From Oceanobacillus timonensis (GTDB lineage Bacteria; Bacillota; Bacilli; Bacillales; Amphibacillaceae): 64,000 nucleotides of DNA. A program made the translations under genes and the position numbers. The notes under the pieces are model-generated. The model did not search any database. It had not been told where the DNA came from and saw only the letters and a program-made list of their open reading frames with translations. Numbering within the stretch: position 1 is the stretch's first letter; every line of letters begins with the position of its first letter. The stretch covers positions 2,900,344 to 2,964,343 of the forward strand of contig NZ_LT800497.1 of the NCBI RefSeq assembly GCF_900166635.1, read 5' to 3'. Positions 55,585-64,000 of this stretch are shown here, piece after piece.

Positions 55585-56499
55585 ATGTTGAAAAAACTAA
55601 AAATACTATCTGTGATAACGACCATTGGAATGCTTCCTCTTCTTTTAGGAGGAGCACTTGTTACAAAAACAGGTTCAGCAGATGGATGCGGGGACAGCTG
55701 GCCGCTGTGTGAAGGAGAACTTCTTCCTGCCAACCTTCATTTTGAAATGATTGTTGAACTAAGTCATCGAATGGTCAGCGGCGCAGTTGGTATATTGGTA
55801 CTCTTACTTGCCATCCTGTCCTGGAGGGCGTACAGACATCACAAAGAAGTTATTTTCTTAAGCTTTTCCGCCCTATTCTTTATTATGCTGCAGGCACTGG
55901 TCGGTGCAGCAGCCGTAGTATGGGGACAATCCGATTTTATATTGGCTACACATTTCGGGATATCTTTAATTTGTTTTGCAGCCGTCTTTTTACTTATGCT
56001 ATTATTCTTTGAAATTGATAAAAAATTACATACAGAAGATATCCATATTAAAAAGCCGCATCGAATTGAAATCTATGCGATAACGATTTACACGATGTGC
56101 GTCGTATACACCGGAGCGCTCGTACGTCATACGAATTCCATCCTGGACTGCCCGGATTGGCCATTTTGTTCCAATTCGGAGCCCTTTGCCCTTGCAAGCT
56201 ATTCATTTAACCAATGGGTACAGACAGGACATCGTTTTGCCGCTGGAATCTTATTTTTATGGACACTCTTTTTGACAATACGTATGCTAAAGAAATACAG
56301 TCATAACCATGTTATGAAATGGGGCTGGATGATTACATTGGCGCTGATTACACTCCAGGTTATCTCTGGTTCACTGATCGTCCTTACACAGCTTAATTTA
56401 TTCATTGCATTGGCTCATGCACTATTTATAACTTGTTATTTTGGGATGCTGAGTTACTTTATCCACCTCTCTTTCCGAAGCAGCAGAAGAGAGAAATAA
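55585..56499 (+). CDS. ctaA: Heme A synthase
   Basis: Membrane enzyme that oxidises the methyl group of heme O to the formyl group of heme A for the CtaD oxidase. Eight helices in two similar halves. Conserved heme-ligand histidines lie in VELSHRMVSG, LATHFG, VQTGHRFAAG and LAHALF. Extracytoplasmic cysteine pairs are GCGDSWPLC (residues 35-43) and DCPDWPFC, as in the Bacillus-type enzyme. ATG 55585 follows GCGAGGT. It is divergent from ctaB, as in B. subtilis. 304 residues. Confidence 0.97.
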   Translation: MLKKLKILSVITTIGMLPLLLGGALVTKTGSADGCGDSWPLCEGELLPANLHFEMIVELSHRMVSGAVGILVLLLAILSWRAYRHHKEVIFLSFSALFFIMLQALVGAAAVVWGQSDFILATHFGISLICFAAVFLLMLLFFEIDKKLHTEDIHIKKPHRIEIYAITIYTMCVVYTGALVRHTNSILDCPDWPFCSNSEPFALASYSFNQWVQTGHRFAAGILFLWTLFLTIRMLKKYSHNHVMKWGWMITLALITLQVISGSLIVLTQLNLFIALAHALFITCYFGMLSYFIHLSFRSSRREK

Positions 56500-56529
56500 T
56501 AGAATTTGAACATTTTAATATTTACAAAT

Positions 56530-56568
56530 AAAAGGAAGTCCTGCATATTCAAACAGGACTTCCTTTTA
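56530..56568. terminator. Bidirectional terminator between ctaA and pycA
   Basis: Hairpin with arms AAAAGGAAGTCCTG and CAGGACTTCCTTTT (14 bp, 10-nt loop) between convergent genes. Confidence 0.93.
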
Positions 56569-56574
56569 CTTTCC

Positions 56575-59500
56575 TTATTCCAGTTCAATTAATAAATCAT
56601 TTACACCAATCGAGCTTCCTGCCTGAACATGAATATCCTTGATAACCCCTTCTAATGGAGCTTGTACAGACGTTTCCATCTTCATGGCTTCATTTGTCAT
56701 CAGATGCTGTCCTTTTTTAACCGTATCCCCTTTTGCACAATGTATCTCAAGAACGGTTCCAGGCATTGTCGCACCTACATGTTTCGGATTCGATTTATCT
56801 GCTTTCGGATTGGCTGCAATAGCAGACTCAATGCTGTTATCACGAACCGTAATTTCACGTGTCTGTCCATTTAGTTCAAAATAAACAACTCGTGTCCCGT
56901 CTTCTTTCGGTTCAGAAATCGAAACCAGTTTGACAATGAGTGTTTTCCCTTTTTCAATCTCTACCTCAATGACTTCACCCAGTTTCATACCATAGAAGAA
57001 AGTCGGCGTATCTAACACAGACATATCCCCATACGTATTCAAGAAGTCTTCGTAGTCTTTGAATACTTTTGGATAAAGTGCATTTGAAATTAAATCATGA
57101 CTGCTGACTGGACGATTCAGCTCATTATAAAGCGTATCACGCATAGCCTCGAAATCGACATCCTCCAATAATTCACCTGGTCTGACGGTAATCGGTTCTT
57201 TATCTTTCAAAATCAGCTTCTGGAGTTTTTCCGGGAAACCTTGATAAGGCTGTCCAATATATCCTTGTGCAAATTCAATCACAGAATCAGGAAAATCAAT
57301 GGACTCCCCTTTTTCATAAAGGCTTTCCTCTGTTAAATCGTTTTGCACCATAAAGAGTGCCATATCTCCCACGACTTTGGAAGATGGAGTCACTTTGACA
57401 ATATCTCCAAACATATCATTCACTCGACGGAACATCGCTTTTACTTCGTTCCAGCGATCACCTAACCCAACAGCTTTTGCCTGCTGCTGCAGATTACTGT
57501 ACTGACCGCCCGGCATTTCATGATGGTAGATTTCCGTATGCGGCGCCTTCAAACCACTTTCAAAATCTTTGTAGTACTGGCGCACGCCTTCCCAGTACTG
57601 CCCAATCTCTTCAAACTTTTCAACATTCAGCTCTGGCTGCTGCTCCGTTCCATCTAAAGCATAGTATAGAGACTGCGCACTCGGCTGTGACGTTGTTCCT
57701 GCCATTGAACCGACCGCAACATCTACCGCATCCACGCCTGCTTCAATCGCTTTGGAATAAGCATAGACACCATTTCCGCTTGTATCATGCGTATGCAAAT
57801 GAATCGGAATATCTACTGTTTCTTTTAATGTGCTGACCAGCTGATAAGCAGCTTCCGGCTTGAGCAATCCGGCCATATCTTTAATTCCTAAAATATGTGC
57901 ACCGGCTGTTTCTAATTCTTTTGCCATATTTTTATAGTAATCAATATCATATTTTTGTCTGCCTGTATCTAAGATATCACCGGTATAACAAATAGCCGCT
58001 TCTGCAATTTTATCGGTTTTGCGGACATTATCGATAGCTACCTGCATTCCTTCCACCCAGTTCAGGCTGTCGAAAATTCGGAAAACATCGATGCCTGCTT
58101 CCGCACTTTTCTTCACAAATAATTCGATCACATTATCTGAATAATTCTTATATCCAACCGCATTACTTGCACGAAGCAACATCTGGAACAGGACATTTGG
58201 CATACGTTTTCTTAGTTGCAGCAGTCTCTGCCAAGGATCTTCTTTTAAGAAACGGTAAGCTACATCATACGTTGCCCCGCCCCACATTTCTACAGAAAAC
58301 AGATTAGGCAGTAATTTTGCAGTCGGCTCGGCAATATGCAATAAATCATTGGTACGAACCCGAGTAGCCAACAATGATTGATGTGCGTCACGGAATGTTG
58401 TATCTGTCAGCATCACCTTGTTTTGCTCTTTGAGCCATTTTGCCAACCCTTCCGGACCACGTTCATCTAAAATTTGTTTTGTTCCAGGTTGTGTGTTTAT
58501 ATCTTGCGTATCCGGAATAATGATGTTATCAAAGTCGGGTTTTTCTTGTTTTTCTGCCCCGTCCACACCATTTAATGTTGTATTCGCAATATACGTCAGC
58601 ATTTTTGTTCCACGGTCACGTCGTACCGGGAAAATAAATAGCTCCGGTGTTTTATCAACGAACGTCGTATCATATGCTCCTGATAAAAATTGATCATGTA
58701 ACATCACGTTCTCAAGAAATGGAATATTTGTCTTAATTCCTCTGATACGGAATTCTTTTAAATTTCGCACCATTTTAATTGTAGCTTGCTCAAAATCAAG
58801 TGCCCATGTAGAAACCTTCACCAATAACGAATCGTAGTGAGGGGAAATAATTGCTCCCTGATAGGCATTGCCGGCATCCAAACGGACACCAAAACCGCCG
58901 CCGCTGCGGTATGCATTAATCTTTCCGGTATCAGGCATAAAATCATTTAACGGGTCTTCCGATGTCACACGGGATTGGATCGCATACCCTTGCGTTGTAA
59001 TCTTATCCTGTTCCGGAATACCAACTGCCTTATCATGCAGACCAAAACCATCAGCAACTTTTAATTGTGTCTGAACAATATCGACTCCCGTAATCATCTC
59101 TGTGATGGTATGTTCTACCTGCACACGCGGATTAACTTCGATGAAATAAAATTCATTATCCGTAACAAGAAACTCCACCGTACCGGCGTTGATATAATTG
59201 ACATTTTCCATCAGATCAACAGCCGCCTGACAAATCGCTTCTCGTAAATCCTCATTCAACGAAATACTCGGAGCTACTTCGATCAACTTCTGGTGCCGGC
59301 GTTGAACAGAACAGTCCCTTTCATATAAATGAACAATATTCCCTTGTTTATCGCCAATAATTTGTACTTCAATATGCTTCGGATTTTCGATTAATTTTTC
59401 TACATAAATTTCATCATTACCAAATGCAGCCTTTGCTTCCGATTTTGCGCGGTCATAAGCATTCTCTACTTCATCCGCATCCTGGACAACACGCATTCCT

Positions 59501-60015
59501 CTTCCGCCGCCGCCAAGTGAAGCCTTAATAATAATGGGATAGCCATGTTTCTCTCCAAAAGCCTTTACTTCTTCTAAAGAATAAACAGGGCCGTCACTGC
59601 CCGGTATAATTGGCAATTCTGCAGCTAGTGCCTGTTCTCTTGCTTTTACTTTATCTCCAAACATATTTAAATGTTCGCTGGTAGGGCCAATAAAAATAAT
59701 GCCCTCTTCTTCACATCTTTTTGCAAATTCAATGTTCTCGGAAAGAAATCCATACCCGGGGTGGATGGCATCCACGTCCACTTCTTTTGCTAAAGCGATG
59801 ATTCCTTCAATATCTAAGTATGCGTCAATCGGTTTTTTTCCTTCACCGATTAAATAAGCTTCATCTGCTTTAAATCGGTGAAAAGAAGAAGAATCTTCTT
59901 TGGAATAAACAGCTACCGTGCGAATATTTAATTCGGTACAAGCCCGAAATACACGTATCGCAATTTCGCCTCTGTTTGCAACTAATACTTTGTTCATTTG
60001 CTTCAAATCACTCAT
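56575..60015 (-). CDS. pycA: Pyruvate carboxylase
   Basis: Biotin enzyme that carboxylates pyruvate to oxaloacetate, replenishing the TCA cycle. The biotin carboxylase part (residues about 5-455) has the ATP loop KASLGGGGRGMRVV and VEHTITEM. The carboxyltransferase barrel (about 530-800) has TDTTFRDAHQSLLATR and the metal-site HLHTHDTSGNG. A PYC/OADA tetramerisation region follows, and the biotinyl domain ends the 1146-residue chain with NEAMKMETS (biotin-Lys near 1112). The ATG overlaps the ftsW stop by 4 nt, and the ribosome-binding site lies in the ftsW coding end. Confidence 0.98.
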   Translation of the reverse strand: MSDLKQMNKVLVANRGEIAIRVFRACTELNIRTVAVYSKEDSSSFHRFKADEAYLIGEGKKPIDAYLDIEGIIALAKEVDVDAIHPGYGFLSENIEFAKRCEEEGIIFIGPTSEHLNMFGDKVKAREQALAAELPIIPGSDGPVYSLEEVKAFGEKHGYPIIIKASLGGGGRGMRVVQDADEVENAYDRAKSEAKAAFGNDEIYVEKLIENPKHIEVQIIGDKQGNIVHLYERDCSVQRRHQKLIEVAPSISLNEDLREAICQAAVDLMENVNYINAGTVEFLVTDNEFYFIEVNPRVQVEHTITEMITGVDIVQTQLKVADGFGLHDKAVGIPEQDKITTQGYAIQSRVTSEDPLNDFMPDTGKINAYRSGGGFGVRLDAGNAYQGAIISPHYDSLLVKVSTWALDFEQATIKMVRNLKEFRIRGIKTNIPFLENVMLHDQFLSGAYDTTFVDKTPELFIFPVRRDRGTKMLTYIANTTLNGVDGAEKQEKPDFDNIIIPDTQDINTQPGTKQILDERGPEGLAKWLKEQNKVMLTDTTFRDAHQSLLATRVRTNDLLHIAEPTAKLLPNLFSVEMWGGATYDVAYRFLKEDPWQRLLQLRKRMPNVLFQMLLRASNAVGYKNYSDNVIELFVKKSAEAGIDVFRIFDSLNWVEGMQVAIDNVRKTDKIAEAAICYTGDILDTGRQKYDIDYYKNMAKELETAGAHILGIKDMAGLLKPEAAYQLVSTLKETVDIPIHLHTHDTSGNGVYAYSKAIEAGVDAVDVAVGSMAGTTSQPSAQSLYYALDGTEQQPELNVEKFEEIGQYWEGVRQYYKDFESGLKAPHTEIYHHEMPGGQYSNLQQQAKAVGLGDRWNEVKAMFRRVNDMFGDIVKVTPSSKVVGDMALFMVQNDLTEESLYEKGESIDFPDSVIEFAQGYIGQPYQGFPEKLQKLILKDKEPITVRPGELLEDVDFEAMRDTLYNELNRPVSSHDLISNALYPKVFKDYEDFLNTYGDMSVLDTPTFFYGMKLGEVIEVEIEKGKTLIVKLVSISEPKEDGTRVVYFELNGQTREITVRDNSIESAIAANPKADKSNPKHVGATMPGTVLEIHCAKGDTVKKGQHLMTNEAMKMETSVQAPLEGVIKDIHVQAGSSIGVNDLLIELE

Positions 60016-61196
60016 GCTTTACCACCTCTGTTCGAATTGATAGATTTTCTATGAAATAAGCCGGCTTTAGGTGCCAGTTCTTCCTTTTCACTATCTTTCT
60101 GGTTAACTTGCATAGCTATATTATTAAGAATCCCCACAGCTATCATCATGAAAAGCAAGGAAGATCCTCCATAACTGACAAAAGGTAAAGGGACGCCAGT
60201 GATTGGCAGAATCCCGCTGATTGAGCCTAAATTAATAAAAGTTTGAATGCCTACCATTGATGAAATTCCAAGTGCTAGCAATGAACCAAAGCTGTCCTGG
60301 CATTTTCTTGAAATATAAAGTCCTCTAAAGACAATCGCAGCTAATAATCCTAAAACAATAGCCACGCCTATAAACCCGAGTTCTTCTGCAATGATAGCCA
60401 TAATAAAATCTGTATGGCCTTCTACCAGAAAGCCCAGCTTTTGAATGCTTTGACCCAACCCTTCTCCTGTTAAACCGCCAACACCAATCGCAACATAGGA
60501 TTGGATTAATTGGTACCCATTTAAATCCGGAGAATTAAACGGCTGGTAAGCACCCGTGAAACGGGAAAGCCTTTCTTCTGTTACCATGTTTGGAATAGCA
60601 AATGCCAGCAAAAGCAATCCGGCAAAAACAAGAATAGATAAATGCCTCCATTTAATACCAGAAGCAAAAATAACCGAACATGCCATTAAAAAAATAATGG
60701 CCGCTGTTCCAACATCCGGCTGGCCAACAATTAATGCAAGTACCACTGCTGTGATAATAAGCGGTGGCAATACCCCTTTACTGAATTGATCCAGATAAGC
60801 CTGCTTTTTTGAATAAATCGCAGACAAATATATAATCAGACCAAGCTTGGCAACCTCAGCAGGCTGCAGACTAAATGGACCAAACCGGAACCACGACCTT
60901 GCATTATTAACTGTATCCCCAAAGAAAAGAACAGCCACAAGCAAGATAATACAAGTGATAATAATTATTTTCATTATCCTTTGGTAGATTTGGTAAGGCA
61001 AATAGGATGTAATCACAAATCCTATCAGGGCAACAATAAAGAATATTATTTGTCTGTTAAGATAAAAGCTGCTGTCTGATCCTTCTACAACAGCTAACAC
61101 CATACTTGCACTATATACCATCACGATGCCAAAACTAGCTAATAGAATTGGTGTAATCATCAATGTGAAATCGAAGTGTTTCCAATTTTTTAACAT
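60012..61196 (-). CDS. ftsW: SEDS peptidoglycan polymerase FtsW
   Basis: Septal glycosyltransferase that polymerises lipid II with PbpB during division. Ten membrane segments. Conserved blocks are FSLQPAEVAKLGLIIYLSAIY, VGQPDVGTAAII, NLNGYQLIQSYVAIGVGGLTGEGLG, EGHTDFIMAIIAEELG and TGVPLPFVSYGGSS. It is the division paralogue of SpoVE (21226-22362). It overlaps pycA by 4 nt, so division and anaplerosis genes share a transcript. 394 residues. The position next to pycA and ylaN matches B. subtilis. Confidence 0.95.
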   Translation of the reverse strand: MLKNWKHFDFTLMITPILLASFGIVMVYSASMVLAVVEGSDSSFYLNRQIIFFIVALIGFVITSYLPYQIYQRIMKIIIITCIILLVAVLFFGDTVNNARSWFRFGPFSLQPAEVAKLGLIIYLSAIYSKKQAYLDQFSKGVLPPLIITAVVLALIVGQPDVGTAAIIFLMACSVIFASGIKWRHLSILVFAGLLLLAFAIPNMVTEERLSRFTGAYQPFNSPDLNGYQLIQSYVAIGVGGLTGEGLGQSIQKLGFLVEGHTDFIMAIIAEELGFIGVAIVLGLLAAIVFRGLYISRKCQDSFGSLLALGISSMVGIQTFINLGSISGILPITGVPLPFVSYGGSSLLFMMIAVGILNNIAMQVNQKDSEKEELAPKAGLFHRKSINSNRGGKA

Positions 61197-61736
61197 TATA
61201 TTTTTCTCCTAGTCACTATGTAAGTTTAAGAGATTTTTAACAGTATATCATATTTGTTTATAGAGCTGTTATTTTTATCTCTCATTTGTCAGTATACATT
61301 TTTTAACATATACAAAACAATAGGGAGCTCTAAAAGATTTCATTCGAAGTCCAAGGCTATCGTTTTCTCACCTTGCATTTTCTCCTTCACTTACTTTGTA
61401 CATATGTTACGATGCTATGTTTATTTTGCCGATGCTTTTTCTTTTTAAAAAGTTTCAACAAGCCCTAAACAGCCTCTTCTTCTGCTGCTTATACCAAAAG
61501 AAAAAAGCGCAAGCCCCTCTGTTAAAAAATAAAGAACGAACAGTCTCTATTTTCGCAGTGTGTTTCGACCGTCAGCCGAACCCCCTTTTTTGGCTTAGCG
61601 CTCAAACATGCAACTACACCTTCATAAGGATAAACAAACAATAATCGTTGTACTTGCTTATCTTTTAAAAAAACCTTGCCGCTCCTTACATTGGCAAAGT
61701 TTTATGTTGTACTGTAACAGTCATAGACAGTGATAA
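61197..61736. other. ftsW-ylaN gap with ylaN terminator
   Basis: 540 bp without a gene. The ylaN terminator lies at 61667-61704 (minus strand CTTTGCC/GGCAAGG then T7). A second structure pairs GCGCAAGCC (61507-61515) with GGCTTAGCGC (61592-61601), resembling a degraded interspersed repeat. A GATATACT box near 61245 (minus strand) may start ftsW transcription. Confidence 0.6.
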
Positions 61737-62018
61737 TCACAAAGTATCTTGTGAAGCTTCATGCAGTATATTCAGCTTTTTCTCCAAGTTCCCCAATAGA
61801 TTTCGCCCTTCATGCTCCGTAATCAGTTCTAAACGGACGGCAAAATCAATTTCTCTGGATAAACCAAACATTTGTGTATCCAGTACGTCCTCATACACAG
61901 GACATTGAGGCATTGTTAAATTTTCTATCTGAACCTCGATTAAACGAAGTATCTTGTCAGCATCAGCTTTCAAAAGAGCGTGGGCTTTTTCACGGTGATT
62001 AATCGTTACATCAGGCAT
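61737..62018 (-). CDS. ylaN: YlaN/UPF0358 family protein
   Basis: Small helical cytosolic protein of 93 residues. The UPF0358 family is essential in B. subtilis under some conditions. The Staphylococcus aureus homologue was reported to bind iron(II) and relieve Fur repression, which is the best clue to its role. Core words are [44 protein letters not shown] and [16 protein letters not shown] 62018 is 9 nt after GGAGGGG; a TTG one codon earlier is also possible. A good promoter lies upstream. Confidence 0.93.
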   Translation of the reverse strand: MPDVTINHREKAHALLKADADKILRLIEVQIENLTMPQCPVYEDVLDTQMFGLSREIDFAVRLELITEHEGRNLLGNLEKKLNILHEASQDTL

Positions 62019-62056
62019 CAATATAATCCCCTCCGCATATTATCATTCTTTATATA

Positions 62057-62085
62057 ATATTATCGCTCCAAGCGCAAAAATGCAA
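62057..62085 (-). promoter_or_regulatory. ylaN promoter
   Basis: On the minus strand TTGCAT (62085-62080) and TAATAT (62062-62057) are spaced by 17 nt. Downstream GATAATATTAT and TGATAAT words resemble Fur-box half sites, but the full 7-1-7 symmetry is not met. Confidence 0.6.
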
Positions 62086-62316
62086 ATTTAACTTAAGTAT
62101 TCTGTTAAATTTACATTGCTTATTCTTTTTTATAACAGATGGATTTTGACACATGTTATCGTTATCAACCGAAATAAAATAGATGAAAGTCATCTCGAAC
62201 TTTGCTATTCTTGTAATTGGAAGTATGTGCAAACTGTATTTAAGAAGCAAGCGCTTCCGTATATTAGCTTGTAGTACTTGTATATAATTGAAATGAACTT
62301 AGGGGGATAAAATAAG

Positions 62317-62763
62317 ATGATTGTCATGATTAAAGGAAACGTAGGATATCCGATCACGCTTGATCCGACTGTATGGATTTTCGATGATCGAAAAGTGGAA
62401 CTGGAGCATGCTTTTATTGAAAAAGAAGAAGGAGAGACAAGCACATCCATTTTTCATAAGCCGCCGGTAAATCGGAGCATCTCCAAGATGGAAGGAGAAG
62501 AATATTTAAAAAATAGTTATGTGATTCCATTACATGATTTTCTGAACAACGCAGAACCAAAAAAGGACGCCCGGGAAATAGAATTTATTAAAAGCAGTGG
62601 TGAAAATGAAAAAATATCATTAGAAGATGCCAAAAACGGCTATTTGCTTTTTTCATTGGAAGGCAAGCCGCTTTTTGAAGATGGTCCAGTTCATTTTTAC
62701 GATAAGGACGGATCTAATAAAGATAATCCGATTAAATTTATTAAAGAAATTCATGTTCATTAA
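62317..62763 (+). CDS. ylaL: YlaL-like conserved hypothetical protein
   Basis: 148-residue cytosolic protein. The N-terminus MIKGNVGYPITLDPTVWIFDDRKVEL and the C-terminal GPVHFYDKDGSNKDNPIKFI agree with what I recall of B. subtilis YlaL, which lies at the same locus. The middle (DFLNNAEPKKDAREIEF) is also family-like. No biochemical function is known to me; some homologues are annotated as peptidyl-prolyl isomerases without clear support. ATG follows AGGGGG. It is divergent from ylaN and has its own terminator. ylaM, ylaK and ylaJ, expected nearby, are absent. Confidence 0.8.
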   Translation: MIVMIKGNVGYPITLDPTVWIFDDRKVELEHAFIEKEEGETSTSIFHKPPVNRSISKMEGEEYLKNSYVIPLHDFLNNAEPKKDAREIEFIKSSGENEKISLEDAKNGYLLFSLEGKPLFEDGPVHFYDKDGSNKDNPIKFIKEIHVH

Positions 62764-62773
62764 TTATCAACAA

Positions 62774-62825
62774 AGTCCGCTTGCCGTATGTTTCATACAA
62801 ATTAGCAAGCGGACTCCTTTTTATT
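62774..62825 (+). terminator. ylaL terminator
   Basis: Hairpin with 11-bp arms AGTCCGCTTGC and GCAAGCGGACT, followed by CCTTTTT, between ylaL and the convergent small gene. Confidence 0.88.
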
Positions 62826-63099
62826 TATTTTCATTTTTCCGAGACAGATGATTCATTTCATCCTTTTTTTCATTATAATATTGTACTCCAAATTGAGATC
62901 CTTCAGAAACCATTTTAGCGTTTTCAAGCTGGTCCAATTCGTCTTCTTCAAATTGATCAGGTTTTCCTGCATTTTCAAAAACCCGCAATGTTTCAGTGGC
63001 CGAGTTTTCTTTTTTCCGTTTTTTTCTATCGGACAATAATACTCCGGCGACTCCTGCTCCTACTGCACCTAACGCTGATACAACATATCTTTTTTTCAT
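62821..63099 (-). CDS. Hypothetical 92-residue protein with N-terminal membrane segment
   Basis: I do not recognise this gene. The product begins MKKRYVVSALGAVGAGVAGVLL, a Gly/Ala-rich hydrophobic stretch resembling a glycine-zipper membrane anchor, followed by a basic patch (DRKKRKK) and an acidic polar region (FEEDELDQLE). AAAGGATGATAGG precedes the ATG, so it is probably translated. It lies where ylaJ and ylaK stand in B. subtilis, but does not look like either. It could be a YtxH-like stress protein or a spore membrane protein; there is no firm evidence. Confidence 0.65.
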   Translation of the reverse strand: MKKRYVVSALGAVGAGVAGVLLSDRKKRKKENSATETLRVFENAGKPDQFEEDELDQLENAKMVSEGSQFGVQYYNEKKDEMNHLSRKNENK

Positions 63100-63263
63100 C
63101 CTATCATCCTTTCAAACAATCAGACATTTCTTTCATCTTTAATCTTATCATTCCCGCTTCTCAGGATTTCAAACTTTGATAATTTATTTCGGATGAAAAA
63201 ATATGCTATACTATATTTATAAAAGGTATTGTTTCATTATTTTTACCGAATTGAGGTGGAAAC

Positions 63264-63467
63264 ATGCAGGTTAAATGTACCATTTGTGATAAAGTGGAAG
63301 AAATAGACAAAGATTCACTGCATGCGAAAAGGTTACGTAACCGCAGAAAAAATATTCATTTATGTACCCCATGCTATAAACGCATTGAAGAGAATACGAA
63401 AAAAAGGCTGGCAACAGGAAATTTCCGCTTCTATCAAGAAGATAAGAAAGTAGATGACTACTTGTAA
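63264..63467 (+). CDS. ylaI: YlaI family protein (DUF2197)
   Basis: Small zinc-ribbon-like protein of 67 residues. Two CxxC pairs, KCTICDK (C5/C8) and LCTPCYK (C39/C42), probably bind one zinc ion; the basic middle (KRLRNRRKNIH) could contact nucleic acid. It matches the YlaI/DUF2197 family at the same locus in B. subtilis. ATG follows GAGGTGG. Function unknown. It ends with a hairpin shared with the convergent ylaH. Confidence 0.9.
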   Translation: MQVKCTICDKVEEIDKDSLHAKRLRNRRKNIHLCTPCYKRIEENTKKRLATGNFRFYQEDKKVDDYL

Positions 63468-63489
63468 GCAGCTTTTCTTTATTTCATAT

Positions 63490-63528
63490 AAAAAGCAGGA
63501 ACCCGTATAGAAGTTCCTGCTTTTTTAT
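63490..63528. terminator. Bidirectional terminator between ylaI and ylaH
   Basis: Hairpin AAAAAGCAGGAAC / GTTCCTGCTTTTTT with T6 on the plus strand and A tract on the other side. Confidence 0.9.
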
Positions 63529-63553
63529 TTTGCCATGTAATCCGTATCCAATT

Positions 63554-63862
63554 TTATACGTTCTCTTCCTTTACCTCTTTACGATGTTTTCGTTCACGAT
63601 GTAATCGAAAACGATAAATGCCCAAAACTAAAATAATAACAATTAAACACTCAATCGTCGGCATCTGCATAACCGTTGAAAAAATGGTTATAACAAATGT
63701 GCCAATCATTAATAATATGTACACAATAATATTTTTCCCAATCGGGAGCTTCTTAGCAAACCCAAGCTGATAAGCGATTGCTAAAAGAATCAGGTTCATT
63801 ACATAAAAAATCCAGAAAATATTATCTGTTCCATTTACTTCAAAGACATAATCAAATACCAT
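63554..63862 (-). CDS. ylaH: YlaH-like membrane protein
   Basis: 102-residue membrane protein with three hydrophobic segments (about 14-33, 42-62 and 68-86) and a very basic C-terminal tail (RFRLHRERKHRKEVK). GFAKKLPIGKNIIVYILL and MPTIECLIVIILVLGIYRFR match the YlaH-like family. ATG 63862 is about 10 nt after AGGTGG. No function is known. It is the last gene before the right edge and is convergent with ylaI. Confidence 0.87.
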   Translation of the reverse strand: MVFDYVFEVNGTDNIFWIFYVMNLILLAIAYQLGFAKKLPIGKNIIVYILLMIGTFVITIFSTVMQMPTIECLIVIILVLGIYRFRLHRERKHRKEVKEENV

Positions 63863-63955
63863 CGTTTACATGCCACCTTATCTATGCGCTTCCTTTATCA
63901 TACTAAAAGTGCTTTCATATGACTAGAGAAAAATGAAAAATTATATGTATGTTTT

Positions 63956-63984
63956 TTGAAGTTCATGGTTATATGCTTTATACT
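63956..63984 (+). promoter_or_regulatory. Strong SigA-type promoter reading out of the window
   Basis: TTGAAG (63956-63961) and TATACT (63979-63984) separated by 17 nt on the plus strand. In B. subtilis the neighbour of ylaH is typA (ylaG), so this may drive a typA-like gene beyond the edge. Confidence 0.7.
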
Positions 63985-64000
63985 ATTTTGTGGACAGATA

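Noticed and set aside
61396..61644. 82-codon plus-strand frame in the ftsW-ylaN gap
   Set aside because: No ribosome-binding site and Phe/Cys-rich composition typical of AT-rich non-coding DNA.

Overview
The window is chromosomal DNA of a low-GC, endospore-forming Firmicute of the family Bacillaceae. Gene content and order follow Bacillus subtilis closely: pyr operon, ileS/divIVA, ylm cluster, spoIIGA-sigE-sigG, ftsAZ, the dcw cluster, ylb cluster, cta (caa3 oxidase) cluster, pycA-ftsW and yla genes. Very acidic tails on FtsQ and PbpB, and a group IIC intron that closely resembles the structurally solved Oceanobacillus iheyensis intron, point to Oceanobacillus or a close halotolerant relative. 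This is inference from remembered sequences, not a database search.

Layout. 1-4000: pyrC (cut by the left edge), pyrB, pyrR, rluD and lspA on the minus strand. pyrR and pyrB each have a PyrR-type attenuator, and pyrP is absent between them. 4000-6445: the lspA-ileS gap is crowded with a structured repeat remnant, a short copy of a composite repeat, and a complete group IIC intron with its reverse transcriptase, sitting just behind the ileS terminator. 6448-13562: ileS with an Ile T-box, divIVA, ylmH, ylmG, sepF, ylmE, ylmD and ylmC. 13563-14530: a composite repeat region that holds a long copy of the element near the intron and two pairs of variant hairpin modules. 14531-17100: sigG, sigE and spoIIGA, with a spoIIG promoter of unusually long spacing. 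17459-34208: ftsZ, ftsA, ftsQ, spoVE, murD, mraY, murF, murE, spoVD, pbpB, ftsL, rsmH and mraZ. murG and murB are not at their usual place. 34405-47368: bshC, a DUF3397 gene, ylbP, an rsfA-like gene, rpmF, ylbN, tmcAL, ylbL, ylbJ, coaD, rsmD and ylbG to ylbC. 47700-56499: ylbA, a DUF420 gene, ctaG, ctaF, ctaE, ctaD, ctaC, ctaB and ctaA. 56575-63862: pycA overlapping ftsW, ylaN, ylaL, a small unknown gene, ylaI and ylaH. A strong plus-strand promoter at the right edge points out of the window.

Together these genes cover pyrimidine synthesis, lipoprotein maturation, peptidoglycan precursor synthesis, the divisome and its regulators, the sporulation sigma cascade, bacillithiol synthesis and aerobic respiration. 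No tRNA, rRNA, CRISPR array, prophage or defence operon was seen.

The least conventional material is non-coding: the nested repeats at 4010-4490 and 13639-14401, whose hairpins change sequence while keeping pairing; a multi-hairpin element at 46078-46173; three 10-bp-spaced GTGG repeats upstream of mraZ; and several perfect inverted repeats in 5' leaders (ftsA, ylbP, ylbF, ctaA). Start codons were reassigned where a ribosome-binding site or the family alignment called for it, and upstream extensions into leaders were removed (for example pyrR, mraZ, ylbN, ctaB, ctaC and ileS).
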